From JAJFUV01 sp964384215 (lineage in GTDB: Bacteria; Acidobacteriota; Terriglobia; Bryobacterales; Bryobacteraceae): a DNA stretch of 64,000 nt. Positions within the stretch are counted from its first letter, which is position 1; each line of letters begins with the position of its first letter. The DNA is taken from positions 60,526 to 124,525 of the forward strand of contig CAYLLB010000011.1 in assembly GCA_964384215.1 (NCBI GenBank). The letters are read 5' to 3'. Below the pieces are notes generated by a model that saw nothing but the letters and a program-made list of their open reading frames with translations, did no database searches and had not been told where the DNA came from. This document shows, in pieces, positions 1-7,994 of this stretch. Position numbers and translations under genes: made by a program.

Positions 1-285
1 GCCCGCGAAACCCGGGTGGCCGTTGCCGGCCAGTGTCGTAATGAGCCCGGCAGGCGAGATCTTGCGGACGCGGTGGTCAGCCGCGTCCGCCACGTAGACA
101 TTCCCCGAGGAATCGACGGCGACGCTCTCCACACTGCCTAATTGGGCGGCGGAGGCCGGCCCCCCGTCGCCGACGAAATCCGTCCCGGCAACCGTGTCGA
201 TACTGTAGGTTACGCCGGCGGCAGCACAGGCGAAGTGGACAAGAAGGATTTGGATGAGGGCTCTACGCACCAGGAGTACGCGCAT
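1..285 (-). CDS. NHL-repeat secreted protein, 3' part cut off by the window edge
   Basis: Only the first 95 codons are visible, reading leftward from the ATG at 285. The N-terminus (MRVLLVRRALIQILLVHFACAAA) is a basic-hydrophobic signal peptide ending in an AxA-like site. It is followed by an NHL-type blade with the motifs GDGGPASAAQLGSVESVAVD, GNVYVADAADHRVRKIS and a second repeat start (TLAGNGHPGFAG). NHL repeats form beta-propellers; this composition is common in secreted Acidobacterial proteins, where ligands are mostly unknown. It is divergent from the metalloprotease at 375, with about 90 bp between the two starts. An ATG three bases further upstream is followed at once by a stop, which fixes the start at 285. 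The family call is firm; the function is not known. Confidence 0.85.
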   Translation of the reverse strand, partial: MRVLLVRRALIQILLVHFACAAAGVTYSIDTVAGTDFVGDGGPASAAQLGSVESVAVDSSGNVYVADAADHRVRKISPAGLITTLAGNGHPGFAG

Positions 286-374
286 CACATGAAAGAGTGT
301 CTGCGCGCATCCGAATCTCTCAGTGTGCGGCAGATTTCGGTAAAGAAACGGTTTTCACAAACGATAACGAGAGC

Positions 375-2414
375 ATGGGCTGGCGATATTCCCTGTTGTC
401 GTGCATTGGCGTACTCGCGGCGAGCATGGCGTCCGCGGAAGCACCGCTGCATCTGAAAGTACGGAAAGAACCGGCTTCCGGCGATGCCCTGGCTGTAACG
501 CGGGTCGTGCCGAGACGGCGCACGGAGGCGCGCCGCCACATGATCCTCCAGTTCCGCGAGGTCCCGCGATCGACTGACAAAGAAGAGCTTATACGGCGCG
601 GCATCAAGATACTCGGCGCCGTACCGGAATCGGCGCTCATGGTTTCCATTCCCGACGAAGTGGGGATCGAAGACCTGGATCTACGCTGGGCGGGCGCGCT
701 GCCACCGGAGAGCAAGGTCAGCCCGGATATTCCAGCGGCCGCGTCGCTCACCGCGGGGCCGGGCCATTACGTGGTGGAGTTTCACGCCGACGTGGATGCG
801 CACGAGGCCGACGAATTGGTTGCGGAGCGCGGGCTGGAGTTACACAAGCACCCCGATCTGCTTCCGAATCAACGGCTTGTAAGGGGATCGATAGATCAGA
901 TCCTGCGGCTTGTGGAATGGGATGAGGTGGACTACGTGTTTCCGGCCTCGCAGGATCTGATAGAGGGGCGACGTGTAATCGCCTGCGCCGGTGCGCAGAC
1001 TGAAGACGGACTCATCGGCCAGTACATTGCCAAGGTGGGCGAGGGCTGGGACGGACCTGGGCAGAATGCCGCGGAACTCGGTTACTACTTTCGTAGTTTT
1101 AGCGGCAAATTGGATCCGGAGGCGACCCGCTCGGAAGTCGCACGGGCCCTGGCTGAGTGGGCGCGCTATGCGCAGTTGACCTTCACGCCGGCGAGTGCCG
1201 CAGGGCTGACGCGAACCATCGACATCCTGTTCGCTTCGGGAGCTCACGGCGACGGCTACCCGTTCGATGGGGCCGGCGGGGTGATCGCCCACACTTTCTA
1301 TCCCGCGCCTCCAAATTCAGAACCGCTCGCCGGGGATATGCACCTGGACGCGGACGAAGCCTGGCGCGTGGGCGCCGACACGGACCTCTACAGTGTGGTG
1401 CTGCACGAGTTGGGGCACGCGCTTGGGCTGGGGCATTCCGACAGGCCCGGTTCGGTAATGTATCCGTACTACCGCCGGGCGACCCAACTGGCCGACGAGG
1501 ACATCGCGGCTATCCGCGCCCTTTACGCCGAACATACGGAATCAAGCGGCGGAGACAGCCCCCAGCAGCCGGCGCCTCTCAAGTTGACCATCCAGAGTCC
1601 GGCAGGCTCACCGGTCACGACCACTGCTTCCAGCATCTTCTTGAGCGGCATCGCGACCGGCGGCGCGGCGGATCCAGCGATTACCTGGATTAGCGACCGG
1701 GGCTACTCGGGAACTGCACAGGGGTCGCGGCAGTGGGTGATCCAGGCGGTTCCGCTGAGCGTGGGCAACAATGTGATCACAGTGACTGCCGCCGGCGGCA
1801 GTTCCAGCCCCGTCTCGGTGTCCGTATTCGTGATCCGGGAAGCGGAAGTCGTCGCGCCCAGCCTTGCGATCACGTCGCCCACTACAGCGGGGACTTACTC
1901 ATCGGCATCGTCTTCGGTGGTCCTTTCCGGGACGGCCTCCCACGCCTCCGGCATCGCGCGTGTGGCCTGGAGCAACTCTCGCGGAGGCAATGGGGTGGCC
2001 ACCGGCACGACGAGTTGGTCCACGACACCCATCGCGCTTGCAGCCGGGTCGAACACCATCACCGTTACGGCGTACGAGCCGGGAGGACAGTCCGCATCCC
2101 GGCAACTGGTGGTCGATTACGCGGGCGCGGTCCAAGACACAGTGGCCCCGGCGCTCAGGATCATCTCTCCGAGCTCGACCAGCGTGGCGACCACGGCTAG
2201 CGCCATCACGATCCAGGGCACCGCCACCGACAACGTCGGCGTCGATTCGGTACGGTGGCTGACTTCGACCCGCAAATCCGGCACGGCCGCGGGCACCGGC
2301 GTTTGGATCATCGACAACGTACCCCTGTACATAGGGACGAATGTCGTGAAGATCCAGGCATTCGACGCCGCCGGCAACATGAGCTGGCGTTCACTTACGA
2401 TCACCCGCCAGTGA
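375..2414 (+). CDS. Secreted matrixin-like zinc metalloprotease with C-terminal Ig-like repeats
   Basis: A 679-aa protein starting at the ATG at 375; the frame is open further upstream but only from here does it begin with a signal peptide (MGWRYSLLSCIGVLAASMASAEA). Residues about 215-385 form an M10-type catalytic domain: HELGHALGLGH (344-354) supplies the three zinc-binding His and the catalytic Glu, and SVMYPYY (360-366) is the Met-turn. Residues about 50-200 are a propeptide-like region without a recognised motif. From about 400 to the end there are three repeats of about 95 aa with the pattern SGTAxG..W....PLxxGxNxITVTA, typical of bacterial Ig-like modules. No cysteine switch (PRCGxPD) is seen. 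Likely an extracellular protease; substrate unknown. Confidence 0.88.
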   Translation: MGWRYSLLSCIGVLAASMASAEAPLHLKVRKEPASGDALAVTRVVPRRRTEARRHMILQFREVPRSTDKEELIRRGIKILGAVPESALMVSIPDEVGIEDLDLRWAGALPPESKVSPDIPAAASLTAGPGHYVVEFHADVDAHEADELVAERGLELHKHPDLLPNQRLVRGSIDQILRLVEWDEVDYVFPASQDLIEGRRVIACAGAQTEDGLIGQYIAKVGEGWDGPGQNAAELGYYFRSFSGKLDPEATRSEVARALAEWARYAQLTFTPASAAGLTRTIDILFASGAHGDGYPFDGAGGVIAHTFYPAPPNSEPLAGDMHLDADEAWRVGADTDLYSVVLHELGHALGLGHSDRPGSVMYPYYRRATQLADEDIAAIRALYAEHTESSGGDSPQQPAPLKLTIQSPAGSPVTTTASSIFLSGIATGGAADPAITWISDRGYSGTAQGSRQWVIQAVPLSVGNNVITVTAAGGSSSPVSVSVFVIREAEVVAPSLAITSPTTAGTYSSASSSVVLSGTASHASGIARVAWSNSRGGNGVATGTTSWSTTPIALAAGSNTITVTAYEPGGQSASRQLVVDYAGAVQDTVAPALRIISPSSTSVATTASAITIQGTATDNVGVDSVRWLTSTRKSGTAAGTGVWIIDNVPLYIGTNVVKIQAFDAAGNMSWRSLTITRQ

Positions 2415-2472
2415 AGGCCGTTACGCGGGACTCCCCGCTTCGGCGATAATGGAGAGGAAGGGACGCTAGCCT

Positions 2473-2745
2473 ATGTGCCTGGCTGTGCCGGGAAAGATCC
2501 TCTCGACGGAACAGATCGGTGAGAGCCGTCTGGGGAACGTGCAGTTTGGCGGCATCACGCGAGAGGCCTATCTGGACCTGGTTCCGGAGGCGCAAGTGGG
2601 CGACTACGTCGTGGTACACGTAGGCTTCGCCATCAGCCGCGTGGACGAAGAGGAAGCCCAACGCACGCTTGAAATGCTGGAAGAAATGGGCGGTTTGGCT
2701 GAGGATTCGCCCGCCGAAAACTCCGGCGCGCCCCCTGCCAACTGA
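2473..2745 (+). CDS. hypC: HypC/HybG/HupF-family hydrogenase maturation chaperone
   Basis: A 90-aa protein beginning MCLAVPGKIL, the HypC signature in which Cys2 (after Met removal, the N-terminal Cys) is the residue that holds the Fe(CN)2CO unit with HypD during [NiFe]-hydrogenase assembly. The core (GNVQFGGITREAYLDLVPEAQVGDYVVVHVGFA) keeps the OB-like beta pattern, and the DEEEAQRTLEMLEEM helix matches the usual C-terminus; about 15 extra residues follow. A purine-rich site (GAGAGGAAGG) lies about 13 nt before ATG. It stands alone: no hypD, hypE, hypF or hydrogenase subunit occurs in 64 kb. The family assignment is strong; whether it serves a hydrogenase encoded elsewhere cannot be seen. 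Confidence 0.93.
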   Translation: MCLAVPGKILSTEQIGESRLGNVQFGGITREAYLDLVPEAQVGDYVVVHVGFAISRVDEEEAQRTLEMLEEMGGLAEDSPAENSGAPPAN

Positions 2746-2795
2746 CGTCTCGCGCACCGCGCGCGGTTCCGGTACACTGCATGTGGAGACCGCAC

Positions 2796-4598
2796 ATGAA
2801 CCGGCGCGAATTCCTGTCTACAACGGCGGCCGCTGCTCTCACGGCATCCGCTTCCGAAGCGGCCGCGAAACCCCGTGACGTTTTCACACCTCTGGCGCTT
2901 GGGGAAGCCCGTCCCGCGGGACTTATCGGACAGCGTATCGAACTCACAGCCCGCGGCAACCTGCTCAAGCTCGACATCGATAAGGACTTCCTCGAACCCT
3001 TCCGCCAGAAGCACGGCAAAGGCGACTACGTGGGTGCGGGCAAGCTGCTCGATTCGGCAGTTCGCATGGCCGCGTATACGAAGGATCCGGCGCTCATCGC
3101 GCTGAAGGACCGCGTGGCCGAAGGGTTGATCGCCAACCAACTCGCCGACGGCTACATCGGGTGGTACCGGCCCGCCTCGCGCATCGTGAAGGCCTGGGAC
3201 ATCCACGAGATGGGCTACGTCCAGTACGGGCTGGTCGCGGACTACAGGCTGTTCGGGAAGCGCACGTCGCTCGACGCCGCCCGGCGCGTGGGCGATCACC
3301 TGATTGCGAAACTCGCCGGCAAGCTGCCCGGCATCCTGCAGGAACCCGAGATCCACCCACCCATGTTGATGACCGGATTGGACCGCGCCATGCTTGCGCT
3401 GCATGCAGCAACAGGCGACAGCCGCTATTTGGACTTCGTAGTGAAGGACCTGGACGTGCCGAATTGGAAGCTGGAAATCGTGGAAGGACGCCGGCCGCCT
3501 TATTACGGCCACGCATACGCTTACACGACGCGCACACTGGCTCAGGTGGAACTCTACCATCTCACGGGTGACGAAAGCCTGCTCAGCCAATCGCAGCGCG
3601 AGATCGACTATCTGCGGCGGCGCGGCGGGTGGCTGATCACGGGCTCGGCCGGCAAGTCGGAATGCTGGCACAGCGATCAGTCCGGCGACGGCGAACTCAC
3701 CGAAACCTGCGCCACGGCGTATTTCATCCGCCTGTTCGACACGTTGCTGCGGATGGAGGGCGCGAGCGTCTACGGCGACATGATGGAGCGCGCCATTTAC
3801 AACGCGTTGTTCGGCGCGCAATCGCCCGACGGGCGGAGGCTGCGCTACTGGACGCCGTTCGACGGCCCGCGGGTGTATTGGCCGCGCGACACCTACTGCT
3901 GCCCATGCAACTTCCGCCGCATCATCGCGGAGTTGCCGCAGTTGGTGGCCTACCGCTGGGGTGACGGGCTGGCGCTGAATCTCTATGGCGCATCGACGGT
4001 GAAGACTACGCTCGCAAATGGGGTCGAGTGCGAGTTGCGCCAGGAGTCGGATTATCCAAACTCGGGCACCGTTGTTCTGCGGGTTGATCCCAAGCGCCCG
4101 GCGGCGTTCCCGCTGCGGCTGCGTGTACCTCGCTGGTCTGAGAACTACCGCGCCAGCGTCAACAACGAGCCGCAGCCGGGGCCCAAGGACGGCTGGCTCG
4201 AAATCAAGCGGCGCTGGCGGGCGGGTGACCGCGTGGAGATCGACATGGGTATGACCTGGCGGCTGGTGGAGGGCACCCGCAAGCAGCGAGGCCGAGTGGC
4301 GGTGATGCGCGGGCCTCAGGTTTTCACTTTGAATCCGAAACGCAACCCGGACATCGCGACCGCGGACCTGAAGAACCTGGTGCTTTCGCCGCTCTCCTTC
4401 CTGCCGGTGAAACCGGACGCGAGCCTGCGCTCCGATGGCATTGCTTGCCAGGTGCGGGCGACGGCAATCGGTGCCGACCGGCGGGGCCGCGATGTTATCC
4501 TCACGCTGACGGAGTTCCCCGACCCGGAAGGCGAAGCGACATACTTCCTCGCGCCGAGAACGTCGAAGGCACGGATAGACGAAATAACGGAGGGATGA
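2796..4598 (+). CDS. GH127-family (DUF1680) beta-L-arabinofuranosidase-like glycosidase
   Basis: A 600-aa protein. I take the ATG at 2796, not the in-frame ATG at 2781, because it puts a Tat-type signal (MNRREFLSTTAAAALTASA) at the N-terminus. Residues about 30-440 are the (alpha/alpha)6 barrel. The metal-dependent catalytic centre of GH127 is recognisable: Glu303 and Cys305 in TETCATAYF, and the cysteines of YCCPCNFRR (368, 369, 371), which bind zinc in the characterised enzymes. Beta-sandwich regions follow. GH127 members remove L-arabinofuranose from plant glycans and glycoproteins. The stop codon is 1 nt from the start of the sulfatase at 4600, so the two are co-transcribed and probably translationally linked. 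Confidence 0.9.
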   Translation: MNRREFLSTTAAAALTASASEAAAKPRDVFTPLALGEARPAGLIGQRIELTARGNLLKLDIDKDFLEPFRQKHGKGDYVGAGKLLDSAVRMAAYTKDPALIALKDRVAEGLIANQLADGYIGWYRPASRIVKAWDIHEMGYVQYGLVADYRLFGKRTSLDAARRVGDHLIAKLAGKLPGILQEPEIHPPMLMTGLDRAMLALHAATGDSRYLDFVVKDLDVPNWKLEIVEGRRPPYYGHAYAYTTRTLAQVELYHLTGDESLLSQSQREIDYLRRRGGWLITGSAGKSECWHSDQSGDGELTETCATAYFIRLFDTLLRMEGASVYGDMMERAIYNALFGAQSPDGRRLRYWTPFDGPRVYWPRDTYCCPCNFRRIIAELPQLVAYRWGDGLALNLYGASTVKTTLANGVECELRQESDYPNSGTVVLRVDPKRPAAFPLRLRVPRWSENYRASVNNEPQPGPKDGWLEIKRRWRAGDRVEIDMGMTWRLVEGTRKQRGRVAVMRGPQVFTLNPKRNPDIATADLKNLVLSPLSFLPVKPDASLRSDGIACQVRATAIGADRRGRDVILTLTEFPDPEGEATYFLAPRTSKARIDEITEG

Positions 4599-4599
4599 A

Positions 4600-5955
4600 A
4601 TGGACAGACGCACGTTCTTACAGATGCCGCTCACGCTGGCGGCGCAGGCGGCATCAAAGCGTCCGAATGTTCTGATCCTGCTGGCGGACGATCTGGGCTC
4701 GGCGGACTTGGGCTGTTACGGCGGCGAGATCGAAACCCCGAACCTGGACCGGCTGGCGGCGCAGGGGATGCGCTTCGAGCAATTCTGTTCGTTCCCGGTG
4801 TGTTCGCCGACGCGTTCGGCGCTACTCACAGGCCGCTCACCCATGCGGCTGGGTATCGGCTACACGGTGATCCGGCCATGGTCCAGCTATGGGTTGCCGC
4901 TCGATGAACACCTGCTGCCCCAGTCATTCAAAGCGGCCGGTTATCAGACGGCTCTCACGGGCAAGTGGCACCTGGGACATTCGCGGAAGGCGTATCTGCC
5001 GCACAATCGCGGTTTCGATCACGCCTACGGCCACGTGAACGGCGCAATCGACTACTACACACACGTGCGCGAAGGCGGGCTCGACTGGCAGCGTAACGGG
5101 ACCAGCGTGCGTGAGGAGGGCTATTCGACCGATCTCATTGCCAACGAGGCCGTGCAATGGCTCGGCGGACGGGATAAAAGCAGGCCGTTTCTCCTCTATG
5201 TCCCTTTCAATGCGCCGCACGCTCCGCTCGAAGCCCCGGAGGCGCTGGTAGGCAAGTACGAGCGCCTCACGGACAAGAAGCGCCGTGTTTTCGCCGCCAT
5301 GGTGGACGCGATGGACTCGGCGGCGGGACGGATTCTCGGAAAGCTGGACGAAGAAGGCGTCGCGGGTGACACCATCGTGCTGTTTTTCAGCGACAACGGT
5401 GGTCCCATCGAGCAGGGCGCACGCAACACGCCGCTGCGCGGCGCCAAGGGCTCCGTCTATGAAGGCGGTTTGCGCGTGCCGGCCATCCTGCGCTGGCCCG
5501 GCCACATCCGTCCGGGCACGCGCAGCCGGCAATTGATGACAGCGATGGACGTGTTTCCGACACTGGCAGCGGCAGCGGGCGTCACGCCGCTGAATCGCCT
5601 GCCCTTCGACGGCCGCAATCTATGGAAGGATCTCCCGTCGGGCAAGGCCGCACCTCGCGAGGACATCTTCTTCGCCATCGAGCGCGGCGGGCGTACACAG
5701 TACGCCGTCAGGCGAAACAACTGGAAGCTGATTCGTGAGGCGAGCGGCGGCGAAGTCAAGGATGCGCTTTACAACCTGGAGGAAGACCCGAACGAGACCA
5801 CCGACATCGCCGGGCGCAACCCGGCGCTGGTAAAAGACCTCGCACGGCGCATCGCCCCGTGGTGCGCACTCTACCCAAAAGAGGGCGTGCATCTGACAAC
5901 TTCGCCTCCACCCGGATGGAAGGCTCCGGCTTTGTGGGCGGAGGCGGCCAACTGA
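4600..5955 (+). CDS. Tat-exported sulfatase (arylsulfatase family S1)
   Basis: A 451-aa protein with a strong ribosome site (GGAGGG) ending about 4 nt before ATG, inside the end of the GH127 gene. The N-terminus MDRRTFLQMPLTLAAQAA is Tat-like. NVLILLADDLG (Asp30 and Asp31, calcium ligands), CSPTRSALLTGR (Cys68, the C-x-P-x-R residue converted to formylglycine), GKWHLGH, and FFSDNGGP are the sulfatase S1 metal and catalytic motifs. Family members hydrolyse sulfate esters, often on polysaccharides; this also requires a formylglycine-generating enzyme, not seen here. Pairing with GH127 suggests joint action on a sulfated, arabinose-containing glycan, which is an inference. Length is normal for the family. 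Confidence 0.93.
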   Translation: MDRRTFLQMPLTLAAQAASKRPNVLILLADDLGSADLGCYGGEIETPNLDRLAAQGMRFEQFCSFPVCSPTRSALLTGRSPMRLGIGYTVIRPWSSYGLPLDEHLLPQSFKAAGYQTALTGKWHLGHSRKAYLPHNRGFDHAYGHVNGAIDYYTHVREGGLDWQRNGTSVREEGYSTDLIANEAVQWLGGRDKSRPFLLYVPFNAPHAPLEAPEALVGKYERLTDKKRRVFAAMVDAMDSAAGRILGKLDEEGVAGDTIVLFFSDNGGPIEQGARNTPLRGAKGSVYEGGLRVPAILRWPGHIRPGTRSRQLMTAMDVFPTLAAAAGVTPLNRLPFDGRNLWKDLPSGKAAPREDIFFAIERGGRTQYAVRRNNWKLIREASGGEVKDALYNLEEDPNETTDIAGRNPALVKDLARRIAPWCALYPKEGVHLTTSPPPGWKAPALWAEAAN

Positions 5956-5973
5956 CAAAATACCGGGCAGCCC

Positions 5974-6001
5974 TTGACAGGCACATGAGCTTGAATACAA
6001 T
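5974..6001 (+). promoter_or_regulatory. Near-consensus sigma-70 promoter
   Basis: TTGACA (5974-5979), a 16-bp spacer, and TACAAT (5996-6001). This is the best housekeeping promoter match noticed in the window. It lies 19 bp after the sulfatase stop and would start transcription at about 6008, roughly 12 nt before the small ORF at 6020, so it most likely drives that ORF and the TPR gene. Confidence 0.7.
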
Positions 6002-6019
6002 AGGGGTGATCTTCGCTAT

Positions 6020-6175
6020 ATGCCAACTTCTTGCGACCACAGACGAAGGGAGATTATTGCACGGCGCGACGGCGTCGACTATGAGCGTTGCCTGGATTGC
6101 GACCAGGTCATCGAGGCTGACGACCTGGAAGCAGATCCTCCTGCCGCGGAAGATGATGAGCATCACCGAGCTTGA
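6020..6175 (+). CDS. Small zinc-ribbon-like protein, 51 aa, unrecognised
   Basis: An ATG at 6020 opens a 51-codon frame: MPTSCDHRRREIIARR, then DGVDYERCLDCDQVIEADDL, and an acidic tail ending DDEHHRA. The Cys-x-His (C5/H7) and Cys-x-x-Cys (C24/C27) pairs are separated by 16 residues and flanked by the aromatic and glycine residues typical of a short treble-clef or zinc-ribbon fold. GGGGTGA about 10 nt upstream may be the ribosome site; the promoter at 5974 lies just ahead. Its TGA overlaps the ATG of an 18-codon ORF (TGATG), which in turn overlaps the TPR gene. I do not recognise a named family. The coding call rests on promoter, paired metal ligands and coupling; function is unknown. Confidence 0.6.
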   Translation: MPTSCDHRRREIIARRDGVDYERCLDCDQVIEADDLEADPPAAEDDEHHRA

Positions 6176-6231
6176 TGGTCCAGGTGTTGCAGGCACTCCG
6201 GCAATTTGTTAGAAGGACTACTGCCCCATGA
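6175..6231 (+). CDS. Possible 18-codon relay ORF coupling two genes
   Basis: Starts in the TGATG overlap with the 51-aa ORF and ends in an ATGA overlap with the TPR gene (stop 6229-6231, next ATG 6228-6230). The predicted peptide is MVQVLQALRQFVRRTTAP. An AGAAGGA stretch inside it (6210-6217) would be the ribosome site of the TPR gene. The exact double overlap suggests it is translated to pass ribosomes along, but an 18-codon frame can arise by chance. Confidence 0.3.
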   Translation: MVQVLQALRQFVRRTTAP

Positions 6232-6845
6232 AGAACGACGCAAAGCGACAGGCAGTGTCACCCGCCCAGAAGAAGGCAGCGGCGCAAAGGTCAACCGCGC
6301 CGCTGCGCAAGAGTTCTGAACGAACGTCCAGGGCGGAGGCGGAGACCGGCGCGCGGGAGATGCCGCCGGCTATGGCTGCCGAGGAACAGGCCGATGCGTT
6401 CGAACGAGCCATGCGCTTGTTTCACGCGCGCGACTATGCCAGCGCCCGGAACGTCTTCGAGACGGCGGCCAAAGGGCCGGTCGCGGCGATGGCTCATACG
6501 GCGCGGGTCCATACCAAAATGTGCGAAATGCGCCTGAACCAGACGCAACCGCAGTTCGAGACAGCCGAGGACCATTACAACTACGCCGTGGGGTTGATCA
6601 ACATGCGGCGGCTGGCAGACGCTGAGAAGCATCTTTGCAAAGCGCTGGAGCTTTATCCGAACGCCGATCACCTGCATTACGCGCTGGCTCTGACGCGCGG
6701 GCTGCAAGGAGATTTCGAGGGTGCACACCGGCACATGAAGCGCGCCATCGACCTCCAGCCTCGCAATCGCGCCCTGGCGCGAAACGACCCGGACTTCGCC
6801 GAGCTGATCCGACGCGGGTCCTTGCGGGAACTGCTCTACCCGTAG
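6228..6845 (+). CDS. TPR-repeat protein of unknown function
   Basis: A 205-aa soluble protein. The first about 60 residues are rich in Lys, Ala, Arg and Glu and probably disordered (KNDAKRQAVSPAQKKAAAQ). Helical repeats follow: EEQADAFERAMRLFHARDYASARNVFETAAK (about 64-90), then AEDHYNYAVGLINMRRLADAEKHLCKALELYP and HLHYALALTRGLQGDFEGAHRHMKRAIDLQP, both good tetratricopeptide units. TPRs are protein-protein binding scaffolds. No signal peptide or transmembrane segment is seen, so it should be cytoplasmic. It is preceded by AGAAGGA and coupled to the small ORFs upstream. The partner is unknown; the zinc-ribbon ORF in the same transcript is an obvious candidate. Confidence 0.85.
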   Translation: MKNDAKRQAVSPAQKKAAAQRSTAPLRKSSERTSRAEAETGAREMPPAMAAEEQADAFERAMRLFHARDYASARNVFETAAKGPVAAMAHTARVHTKMCEMRLNQTQPQFETAEDHYNYAVGLINMRRLADAEKHLCKALELYPNADHLHYALALTRGLQGDFEGAHRHMKRAIDLQPRNRALARNDPDFAELIRRGSLRELLYP

Positions 6846-6899
6846 CCGTCCGTTTGCTGAGGCGAGGGGCCACCAACTGTCCGCGGTAAACTGTGGGAA

Positions 6900-7991
6900 G
6901 TGCTGGAATCCCGAAACGAGTTGAAGAAGCATCGAGAGGCGCCGGCCGGACCTCTGCGAATCGTAACCATCGGCGGCGGCACTGGCCTCTCAGCTCTGCT
7001 GAACGGCCTGAAGAGATACACGAGCCCGTCACGGCTGCGTGACGGCGGGGCCGGGTTCCTTTCTCCAGTGGATATCTCCGCGGTCGTCACCGTGACCGAC
7101 GACGGCGGCAGCTCGGGGCGGCTGCGACGCGAATTCGACGTGCTGCCTCCAGGAGACATCCGCAACTGCATGGTCGCCCTATCGGAAGACGAAGCGCTGC
7201 TGAGCCGGTTGTTTCAATACCGTTTTGCGGCCGGCCAGGGGCTGAAGGGCCACAGCTTCGGAAACCTGTTTCTCACGGCTCTTACCGACGTCACGGGCGA
7301 CTTCGCGAAGGCCGTGAGGCTGTCGAGCGAGGTGCTATCGATCGCCGGACACATCTTCCCATCCACCGACACCAACGTGGGCCTGGAGGCCACGCTTGCC
7401 GACGGCCAGGTGGTGGCTGGCGAGACGCTCATCAGCAAGAGCAGTGCGCGTATCGAGCAGATCCGGCTGAAGCCCCGCAAGGTAAAACCGTTGCCGGAGA
7501 CGTTGGATGCCATCGCGAACGCGGACCTGATCACGTTCGGCCCGGGTTCGCTCTACACCAGCGTGATCCCGAACCTTCTGGTGGAGGGCATCCCGGACGC
7601 CATTCGTGCATCGCACGCGATCAAGGCGTACTTCGTGAACCTGATGTGGCAACCGGGCGAGACGATGGGATACACGGCTTCCGAGCACGTAGAGGCCATC
7701 AACAGGCATGCGGGCGGCGGTGTGCTGGACTGCGTAGTAGTGAACACGCGCCCCATGCGCAAGAGGCTGCTGGAACACTACGCCAAGCTCGGCGTTGGCC
7801 CGGTGAAGAACGATCTGAACAAACTGACGATCATGGGATTGAGCATAGTGGCGAGGGACCTGCTTGAGGAGACGGGAGTGATACGCCACAACCCGGACAT
7901 GCTCGCCGCCACCGCGATCATGTTGGCCGAGGAAGGCCGCCGGAAACGGCTCACCGAGGCCATCAGGCACCGCCGAACTCGAGGGAAGTGA
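6900..7991 (+). CDS. yvcK: YvcK/CofD-family protein (putative gluconeogenesis/cell-shape factor)
   Basis: A 363-aa protein with a GTG start at 6900; a TTG at 6921 is the alternative. Motifs of the CofD/YvcK fold are clear: IVTIGGGTGLSALLNGLKRYT (residues 21-41, nucleotide-sugar binding), TVTDDGGSSGRLRREF (65-79), PPGDIRNC (83-90), and GPGSLYTSVIPNLLV. YvcK proteins bind UDP-GlcNAc and are needed for growth on gluconeogenic carbon sources and for normal cell-wall synthesis; the related CofD makes coenzyme F420, but there is no F420 gene nearby. The next gene, glmU, which makes UDP-GlcNAc, starts 4 bp downstream, a link that fits the ligand. Confidence 0.9.
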   Translation: MLESRNELKKHREAPAGPLRIVTIGGGTGLSALLNGLKRYTSPSRLRDGGAGFLSPVDISAVVTVTDDGGSSGRLRREFDVLPPGDIRNCMVALSEDEALLSRLFQYRFAAGQGLKGHSFGNLFLTALTDVTGDFAKAVRLSSEVLSIAGHIFPSTDTNVGLEATLADGQVVAGETLISKSSARIEQIRLKPRKVKPLPETLDAIANADLITFGPGSLYTSVIPNLLVEGIPDAIRASHAIKAYFVNLMWQPGETMGYTASEHVEAINRHAGGGVLDCVVVNTRPMRKRLLEHYAKLGVGPVKNDLNKLTIMGLSIVARDLLEETGVIRHNPDMLAATAIMLAEEGRRKRLTEAIRHRRTRGK

Positions 7992-7994
7992 ATC

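Noticed and set aside
2604..4634. A 676-codon open frame on the minus strand opposite the GH127 gene
   Set aside because: It is the mirror frame of a GC-rich gene, with a His/Arg/Gln-rich composition and no recognisable domain. The plus-strand gene has clear motifs and a signal peptide.
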